Positions 57,085 to 64,000 of a stretch of 64,000 nt of DNA are shown one piece after another (the stretch's first letter is position 1; every line of letters begins with the position of its first letter). Below the pieces are notes generated by a model. That model saw only the letters and a list, made by a program, of their open reading frames with translations, was not told the origin of the DNA and did no database searches. Source of the stretch: Spodoptera frugiperda (lineage: Eukaryota > Arthropoda > Insecta > Lepidoptera > Noctuidae); contig NC_064233.1 of NCBI RefSeq assembly GCF_023101765.2, positions 1,550,001 through 1,614,000 of the forward strand. The letters run 5' to 3'. The position numbers were made by a program, and so were the translations under genes.

Positions 57085-57840
57085 ATGTTACTATCCGTTT
57101 TGGTGAATGTAGCTTGTAGGATCAAGAAATGCCTGGTATCCTAGTCACAACATTTAAACACCAAAACAAAAGTTGTATAAACTACGTATATTTAAATCAC
57201 AATAATATCAAAAAGGAAGGAAGGAGAGCTCACTCTAAAATAATTCCGATAACTCAAAAGCATTCAGATAAAAACAATAAGAGACCCAAACAATACGAGT
57301 AGATCGGCACGCGAACAATGCGTCCGATGAAAAAGTACCAGGCGCCTATAAGTTGCCGGGAGTTGCAAATAGTAGAAAGCCGTGCAGCGGCGCGCGGCGC
57401 GTGGGCGGGCCGGTGTGAAAGGGACTGCGCAACGCTATGCGCTCCTGGTGGCGACAGCCGATGGTCTAATGTATCAAACGGTTGATATTTCTGTGTTTCT
57501 ATCGGTTCGGAAGATAGTTTTATATTGATGGCGTTGTAAATTACAATAATGGAAGTTTCTTTATAATTTATTTATTACATTGTATTACTCAATTTGATAC
57601 ATAAAAGTTTTTGAAAAAACAAAAGCGGGATTAGCATTAGCCGTTCTCCGGCCGACCTATCGAATAAGAAAAGCTATTGACCTCTGAGTTTTGTTTCGGC
57701 ATGCCGACATGCTGCCGTCGGAAATGCCGACATTTACATTATTTTTTAAAATAATTTTGCTGTTTGAAATTGCTCTTTTGTAGCCGATTCGCAAATTAAA
57801 ATCCTAATTAGACACTACAATAATTTTCATTAAACTACGT
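57085..57840. other. No gene seen; one CpG-rich block
   Basis: 57380-57435 (CAGCGGCGCGCGGCGCGTGG) is CpG-dense. GCCGACATGCTGCCGTCGGAAATGCC near 57710 forms a small foldback. Confidence 0.35.
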
Positions 57841-57844
57841 TTCG

Positions 57845-58008
57845 AAAATCCGACATCAACCTCTTTTTTAAGTCGGTTAATATATCTACAATTTATAGCA
57901 AACACTTTTTTACACCGCATGAAAATTGGTTTACCCAATCGCAAGATATTTTGCAGACAAACATACATACAGGTCAAACTGAAAACCTTTTGAAGTCGGT
58001 TAAAAAGT
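57845..58008 (-). repeat. Dispersed repeat, family F
   Basis: CCGACATCAACCTCTTTTTT, CCCAATCGCAAGATATTTTG and TTTTGAAGTCGGTTAAAAAG. Confidence 0.65.
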
Positions 58009-58009
58009 A

Positions 58010-58385
58010 AAATCTTACAAATTTACATTTAACTTCATTACATTATTTAATTACATTACATTTTACATTTAATTTCATTACATTACAATTAATGACATTG
58101 AAATTAATCTTATTTTCACCACTAACTACTTCAAATACCTTCTTGAACAAACCAATCAAAACAGAATCGCCACAAGCCTAACAGCGAATCAAAACAGATT
58201 AGTTCGCGCCTAAACTAATATTTGCGTCCACCGCGCAGTGCGGCGTGTAACCGATAATGTCACGGATGGTAATCGAACCCGTCACTGATAGCTGTCGCCG
58301 CTGATCTCCGTAGATTTACGTAGCGAGACAAACCCGAAGGAATTAACTAGGCTTCCAAGGGTATTATCTACAATTCTACATGTAT
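58010..58385. other. TTACATT-rich simple tract, no gene
   Basis: 58018-58110 is built from TTACATT/TTCATTACA words. 58235-58340 is a little CpG-richer. No gene. Confidence 0.45.
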
Positions 58386-58389
58386 ATGT

Positions 58390-58720
58390 AACCACAATTC
58401 GTGATAGGCCACGGCTGGACTATGGGTCTCCTCTACATAAGAAGGGTTAGTCATAATAATCACGCTTATCAGGCGGGTTGTTACAAGGGACAAGCCCGCC
58501 ACAACCTCCCAAAATCGCTGCAACTCCTGTGCACCAGGATCTACAGTAGATACAACCATAAAAACACCGGAACACTGAAGGTCCCAGGGATATGAACGAC
58601 GTTTAGAAGGTTGAGGTTTATCAGAGAGCGCTGCTGCCCGGTCTCTGCTAAGTCTTTAGTCGGGTATACGACACCCGCGGGAATAGAAAGGTTAGTGACA
58701 AAAGTACTCTATGCTGCTGT
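58390..58720 (+). repeat. Dispersed repeat, family G (long form)
   Basis: CACGGCTGGACTATGGGTCT, then ACTCCTGTGCACCAGGATCT, then CAGAGAGCGCTGCTGCCCGG and GTATACGACACCCGCGGG. It unites modules found apart elsewhere. Confidence 0.7.
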
Positions 58721-58782
58721 CACCACACCACACTATCGAACAAGTCAAACCAATTTTCCATACAAAATGTAATGTTATAGTG

Positions 58783-58980
58783 GACTAGCTAATTGCGCGC
58801 GATTTCACCCACTCTGCTCGGAACCTATTAGATGTAGCCTGATGTTTTATAGCCTATAATAGCATTCCTCAATAAATGGACTACCCAACACAAAAAGAGT
58901 TTTTCAAATCGAACCAGTAGTTCCAGAGATAAGCGCGTTCAAACAAACAAACTCTTCAGCTTTATATAATAAAAAAAAAG
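58783..58980 (+). repeat. RTE-like LINE tail or SINE-like repeat, copy 3
   Basis: GGACTAGCTAATTGCGCGCG start, GATAAGCGCGTTCAAACAAA, ending in an A run instead of ATTAGTATAGAT. Confidence 0.7.
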
Positions 58981-58984
58981 TATA

Positions 58985-59430
58985 AGATAGCTTGCAGGAT
59001 TCAAGTTTGCCACGTTGCAGTATATCTGTATGTGCTGCCAAAGTAAAATCGTTCAATACATTTACAACCTTAACATACTAGCAGTAAGGTTGAAAATCGA
59101 TAAAACATTCTGGTGTAGGTTGACGTGCCATAGCATGGAGTTGGGCTGTGAAGTGTCCAAGGTAGATAAAAGTATTGGGAGCGTGGCAGGGATCAATGGC
59201 GTCAATGGCTGCACACAGCTCTCGGTACAGAAACAAAACAAGTCAGTTCCAATGCACTGTGCACGCAACTGAATAATTGTTGCGCGAAATAGGAATATAT
59301 TGGAAACGGATTCATATTCATACACATTGTATATACTCGTAGATATTCGATAACTATGATATCTATAAAGCTGAATTTTCTTCCATATATAATATGTTAA
59401 ACTTTATTAAAAATACACGTTATTAATAAT
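58985..59430. other. No gene seen
   Basis: Two opposite frames of 85 and 87 codons overlap; neither has a domain. Confidence 0.4.
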
Positions 59431-59432
59431 GA

Positions 59433-59575
59433 TTGCACGGTTGGTGCAGTGGCTGGCAAACCGGCTGCCGCGCAACGTGTAGCGGGTTCGATTCCCGCAC
59501 GGAGCAACTTTTTGTGTTGTGTTAAATTATGTGAACTTGTATGTTTGTAAACGCACCCTTCGACACAGGAAAGCG
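59433..59575 (+). repeat. tRNA-derived SINE, family A, deleted body
   Basis: Head GCACGGTTGGTGCAGTGGCT and AGCGGGTTCGATTCCCGC are intact; the segment with AATTGTTGTTTC is missing. Confidence 0.82.
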
Positions 59576-59604
59576 AGAGAGTAAACACTAATATTAATTA
59601 CAGT

Positions 59605-59762
59605 TGGTTTATTTGGATGTTCGTCCGTCAATCACCCTGAAACTACGGAATGGATTTTGATGAAATTTGGTATTCAGATAGGGTATGAGTTGACTTGAGT
59701 GAAAAGATACTTTTATCCTACGGATTCCTGCGGGCGAAGTCTCTGGCAGAAGCCAATTAACA
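59605..59762 (+). repeat. Dispersed repeat, family H
   Basis: GTTCGTCCGTCAATCACCCT, GAATGGATTTTGATGAAATT, TCTGGCAGAAGCC. Confidence 0.7.
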
Positions 59763-59764
59763 TA

Positions 59765-60175
59765 ATTATAATACTCCTTTCAGTAGAACACGACGGTGTC
59801 TAATTTTAGACACGATATAAAGCTGGCTTCTTAGAAAACACAAGCCCATGTAATAACTAACGAAGAGCAAATAATTAAAATTAGACAGAGAACAACGCAT
59901 ACATCTATCTCACTCGTTACTCACACGCGTACAATAACACAATACTTTAACAATTTTATTTCAGAAACACATTCCGCATGTAAATTCAATTTCTGTCAAA
60001 TAAAAAATAAATGAAATGAAATATTTACATATTCCACTTTACTTCGTGAAAACATGTATTTTTATAGGCTCGCAATATCGTGAAATAACATGGTACCGTG
60101 GATTTACTCGTACGTGATAAAACAACTCATAGCGTAGTGATAATATTAAAAGCTAAGGTTTGAGTTCACCAAATA
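59765..60175. other. No gene seen; AT-rich
   Basis: Nothing recognisable. Confidence 0.4.
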
Positions 60176-60179
60176 ATTC

Positions 60180-60432
60180 TAAGTGTGGGAGAGCCATGCT
60201 TCGGCACGAATGGGCCGGCTCGACCGGAGTGATACCACGGCCCATCAGTACACCGACGTGAAACAACCACAGCGTTGTGTTTCGTTGTGTGAGTGAGGTT
60301 ACCGGAGGCCCATTTCCCCCTTCCCAATCTTCCCAATCCCCGATTCCCCAACAACCCTTAAATTCCTAACCCCCAAAAGGCCGGCAACGCACTTGTAACG
60401 CCTTTGGTGTTTAAAGTGTCCATGGGCGGCGG
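60180..60432 (-). repeat. Dispersed repeat, family D (long form)
   Basis: AGTGTGGGAGAGCCATGCTT, GGCCGGCTCGACCGGAGTGA, AACCCCCAAAAGGCCGGCAA; the best-preserved long copy. Confidence 0.8.
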
Positions 60433-60474
60433 CAATTGCTTAAAAAAATACAACTGATGTAGCGAGCATAAATG

Positions 60475-60612
60475 GGACAAGCCTCGCCAACAACCTCCCA
60501 TACCGCTGCAACTCCTGTGCACCAGGATCTACAGTAGATACAACCATGCAAACACCGGAACACTGAAGTCCAACGTCCCAGGGACATGAATGACTGTCTT
60601 GGATCCCGCAAC
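60475..60612 (+). repeat. Dispersed repeat, family G module
   Basis: AACTCCTGTGCACCAGGATC, AACACCGGAACACTGAAGTC and GACTGTCTTGGATCCCGCAA. Confidence 0.7.
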
Positions 60613-60865
60613 TAAATAAATCAAAAGATATTATTAGAGGAGAAGGAAAAGAGGTAGCAAGCATGCATGAAAAGACTGATGACTGTTGATGAACCGAAAG
60701 AGGTATGTAAGAGTCGTAGCAATTGGCGTTCCATTGTCATTGTCTTTACCTACCCCCCATGGGAGACAGGCGTGAGGTTCTAGTTGTAGTAATCACTGTG
60801 GCTCTGTCAACAGTCCCATGTGTTGACACTTGGAAATTCTCTAGAGGTAGCATTGCGTGCTTAAC

Positions 60866-61052
60866 TGATGACGTCATAAATCCTATATAGCACATATGAA
60901 GTTTACATGCGAATAAACATGGATAGACAATCCCAACGAACAACAGTTGGGCAGAAAGCCCGCCAGGCATGATCACCTCGCCTGGTCGGAGGATACTCCT
61001 TTTCTTAGGGAACTTTACTCTCTGTTCCCTAAACTATCAATAAATGATTATA
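60866..61052 (-). repeat. Dispersed repeat, family E
   Basis: Reverse complement of 31570-31760 with roughly one difference in ten to fifteen bases by eye. Confidence 0.75.
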
Positions 61053-61054
61053 AA

Positions 61055-61505
61055 AAATAACTTTTTAAACTTATACCAACAATGTAACACATGCTAGTTC
61101 AGTACATACATACTACATTGTGTATGTGTGTGCGTGCACTCCGGATGATTGTGTCTATTGTGTGTTTCCTTAAAAAAAAGTACACATTTCTCTTAATGCT
61201 TTTATTATTTACTTTTATACTACCATTTGAGAAATAAATGACATAATAAACTCGACTCGACTTGACAGATACAAGAAAGGAAGTTTTCAAGATTGCAACT
61301 TGCCACAACAGTACGGCGCGGCGGTCCTGTAAGCATTCTAGAGAGGATGGAAAACAGTGTGATGTGCCAAAATCGATGGCATGGGCTGCACGGGCTTACA
61401 CTCGAGGCAGCAAGAGAGACAGTTCGAGATAAGGAGATACTTTTATTTATGTATTTAAAGTAGCACCAATGACTTATTCTCAATATTTGATACATTAAAT
61501 TTTTT
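61055..61505. other. No gene seen
   Basis: Unassigned. GTGTATGTGTGTGCGTGC near 61118 is a short TG run. Confidence 0.4.
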
Positions 61506-61509
61506 CACC

Positions 61510-61714
61510 AATTTGCTGTATAATTAATTGTGAAATGTACACCAACTTTTCACAATTAATGTTGTAAGTCCAATGTAATAGGTGGTGAGCCTATTGCCAT
61601 ATACCGGGCTTATTCCAGACCCCGTGCTACTAATGAGAAATTTTCAAAAAACCGATAAAAAGACCCCTTGACAGGCAGTCGCACTTGCAACCATTCGGCC
61701 AACGAGGCAGTCAA
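61510..61714 (-). repeat. tRNA-like SINE, family T
   Basis: TGAAATGTACACCAACTTTTC, CATATACCGGGCTTATTCCA and AACCATTCGGCCAACGAGGC. Confidence 0.6.
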
Positions 61715-61719
61715 GTGTC

Positions 61720-62150
61720 ATTATTTCTCATATGCATAACGTCAAGCAATCAAAATAAAGACTATTTAGCCAGCTACATCACCCTAATTAACCACAAACG
61801 CAACAACAAAGTCACAACAAAGCGAAGAAGAAGACACCTTGACAAATGGACGCTGACTGTCCAAACCGTCTGACAGCTGACTGTCAGACAGCACTGTCAA
61901 ACCGCGTCCATCAGTCGCGACACCCGATACGTGCGCACACGCACATGTGCGGGATGTGGGGAGGAAACACAGAATCGAAGGTGGGATGATGCGCTTTTGT
62001 TTTTCAGTAATTGTACTAGAAACGTACCTAATATAAAATTAAAAATATGTATGTAAGATTCGTAACAACTAGCGTTCCATTATCTCTGCCTACCTCATGG
62101 AAGTCAGGCAAAATTAGTGTTGTATTTATAACAGAGCTTGTGGCGGGTTG
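61720..62150. other. No gene seen; CTGTCAGACAG foldbacks
   Basis: 61850-61900 has repeated CTGTC/GACAG words able to pair. 61930-61955 is a GTGCGC/CACATG-rich stretch. Confidence 0.4.
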
Positions 62151-62151
62151 T

Positions 62152-62207
62152 TTATCGCGGGTTGTCCTACGACTTGGAGGCCCAAGTCGTAGGACAACCC
62201 GCGATAA
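62152..62207. repeat. Perfect 26-bp hairpin with 4-nt loop
   Basis: 62152-62177 pairs exactly with 62182-62207 around AGGC. The arm reads TTATCGCGGGTTGTCCTACG and on to ACTTGG. The arms are identical over their whole length and GC-rich. Confidence 0.93.
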
Positions 62208-62319
62208 GGAGGTATTTTGCCCAGTATTCAGACTGATGATGACGATGGGCTATTTTTATAGCTGTCAACACTCAGTTGGTATGTCAACATAGCCTGAATT
62301 TCATAGAGGCATCAGACAA

Positions 62320-62440
62320 CTACAGATGGGATCCAGTAGGGCTGATGTCCGATATAGAGCCGAAGAAGACCTGACGGGTCCGGCTCGAAGAATAGTAGTG
62401 GGACCGAGATGGTGTATAGTCAGTAAGAGTCTGACAATCC
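62320..62440 (+). repeat. R1-like LINE 3' fragment (degenerate)
   Basis: TCCAGTAGGGCTGATGTCCG, GGTCCGGCTCGAAGAATAG and CAGTCAGTAAGAGTCTGACA. Confidence 0.65.
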
Positions 62441-62444
62441 ATAG

Positions 62445-63235
62445 CCTACATAGCAGTGTTACATTGATGGAAACTGCAATCAATGAAATGACTTAAGTCC
62501 AAAGAGTATCATCATCAAAATATTTCATTGAAGTTGTTACTCGACCACAATATTCCAAGTAGCACATAACACAATGCCCTTATACTTCATGAGTTACGAT
62601 CTCTATACAATATGGGCTTATAAATAACAATGCATATCAAAACTAATGGATCATATTCATTTTGTCAGTGAGTGACATAGGCTATATATGTAATACCCGT
62701 ACTAAGCCAGTGCGGGCCGCCATGTTTTTATATACAAAGTTCACAGTTTTTGTGTACTGTATTTAATATCAGTAGGTACCTAGGTATAGCACCCGTGCGA
62801 AGCCGGGGCGGGTCGCTAGTGTAATATAAGTCGGAAACCGTAAAGCAAAGCGAGATAACCAAATGTGACATTGGACCTCAAAATCAAATCTGTTCAAACC
62901 AAACCGACAAAGGCTGCTCTTGCTAACTACATCTTATTATCTTGTACCCATCAGTACGCGCATACACTACAGTAGAGCACGCGCGCACAGATGTTCCGCC
63001 GCTAACAATAGCCGCGCATCAGTGCGCGCCGGAGCTGTGCGCGCCGGTGACGGACAGCGCGCACGTGTGCAGGCGCGGTGTGGGTAGTAATGGAAGCAAA
63101 ACAACATTATGTGATCTGTATTCTACTGATTCTCGGTGTAAGTTTATTGTTTTAGTGCGTCAAGTCGAAGGAAAGTTGTCTATTAGCAAAAGATATATCA
63201 TGACAGGTTGCTTGGTCATATGATCGCAAGAGCAA
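62445..63235. other. No gene seen; LINE scrap and CpG block
   Basis: CACCCGTGCGAAGCCGGGGC at about 62791 looks like a scrap of a common moth LINE. 62985-63085 is CpG-rich (GCGCGCCGGAGCTGTGCGCG). The 93-codon frame over it has no domain. Confidence 0.4.
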
Positions 63236-63238
63236 GGG

Positions 63239-63380
63239 GTTTTTTAAGGGTGAAAATCATCCAATGGCTTTTCCCGCCTTGAGTGAGGTGAGAGAGAGTG
63301 TGAGATTATTACTGACTAAAAACCATCCCATTCCTACTCCTGCATTTCTCGGTAACCCCGCTAGGTTTGCAGCTACGGGT
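63239..63380 (-). repeat. R1-like LINE 3' fragment
   Basis: TTTTTTAAGGGTGAAAATCA start, CCGCCTTGAGTGAGGTGAGA, and CCCCGCTAGGTTTGCAGCT. Confidence 0.75.
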
Positions 63381-63384
63381 AAAA

Positions 63385-63820
63385 GCAAGGGGTTAGGTTT
63401 AATTCCTAAGTAAAGTGAAATATTATTTAGATTTTTTCTACTTATCGCCTATAATTTTATGAATTCCATATTATAGCTAATATTAAGATTTTTGAACACC
63501 ATTTAAACTTTAAGCGAAATCTGTTAAGCCATACCAACATACCTACATGGTAACAAAACCAAATTAAACATACATCTTCTTTATTACCACATCTCTCTCG
63601 GCAGGCTGCACAGTAAAAGCATTTAATGCACACAGACAGTACGGTGTCACTGCATTCATGTTTTCGAAGCGGATCCTCGCGCATGCGCGGCCGCCACGTG
63701 CACACCAGGTGCGCGGGCGCTGGCCCCGCCCACTACCCGCTAGGGCTGCCAACTCACCGTAGAACTATGCCATGTTTTAATACATACAAGCACACGACAT
63801 ATTGAAGTACATATATTTTA
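63385..63820. other. No gene seen; CpG-rich tail
   Basis: 63665-63740 is CpG-rich (GCATGCGCGGCCGCCACGTG). No repeat match. Confidence 0.35.
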
Positions 63821-63823
63821 ATA

Positions 63824-64000
63824 CTAGCTACTTCCGCGCGGTTTCACCCGCTCTGCTTAGCTCCTATTGGTCATAGCGTGATGTTTTATATAGTCTATAG
63901 CCTTCCTCGATAAATGCACTATTCAACACAAAAAGAATTATTCGAATCGGACCAGTAGTTCCGGAGATTAGCGCGTTCAAACAAACAAACAAACTCTTCA
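63824..64000 (+). repeat. RTE-like LINE tail or SINE-like repeat, copy 4 (runs off the edge)
   Basis: ACTAGCTACTTCCGCGCGGT start and GGAGATTAGCGCGTTCAAAC near the end; closest to copy 1 at 36186. Confidence 0.72.

Overview
The window reads as repeat-dense, gene-poor nuclear DNA of a moth, most likely a noctuid. The reasons are an AT-rich background without bacterial gene organisation, many short dispersed repeats of the kind I know from noctuid genomes, and a non-LTR retrotransposon with a tail of GTCAAA hexamers. The family assignment rests on recognition from memory, not on a search. I found no host protein-coding gene that I can support. Nearly all long open frames fall inside repeats. The only substantial protein sequences are two retrotransposon reverse-transcriptase ORF remnants: 786 codons at 39712-42072 and 154 codons at 36393-36857.

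Region by region. Positions 1-8990 hold scattered SINEs, small duplications, a 19-bp CCAAT hairpin and low-complexity GC-rich tracts. Positions 8996-16905 are one 7.9-kb foldback element and the most striking object here. It has two arms of about 3.7-4.2 kb in inverted orientation. Each arm carries a ~535-bp terminal inverted repeat and then a tandem array (23 units on the left, 20 on the right, period about 156-163 bp). A 9-bp direct repeat flanks the element at equal distance on both sides. Positions 18012-18622 are a 102-bp minisatellite of six units, each with a TGACGTCA palindrome. Positions 19000-35400 mix SINEs, LINE tails and single-copy DNA. They include a 342-bp inverted duplication at 28165-28506 and several CpG-rich unique tracts.

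Positions 35458-37522 are a three-level nest. A hAT-like element (8-bp target duplication, TAGAG/TAGGG tips) contains an RTE-like tail, which in turn took a 5'-truncated R1-like LINE (16-bp target duplication, A19 tail). Positions 39580-42072 are a 5'-truncated Jockey/CR1-group LINE on the minus strand with an otherwise open reading frame. From 42.3 to 64 kb there are further copies of the same dispersed families, some unique CpG-rich stretches that could be regulatory, and a perfect 26-bp hairpin at 62152-62207.

Nothing suggests that the sequences act together as a pathway. The shared theme is mobile-element activity of several classes: hAT, foldback, R1-like, RTE-like, Jockey/CR1-like and tRNA-derived SINEs. 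At 26665 there is one weak candidate for a host first exon, next to a CpG-rich tract.
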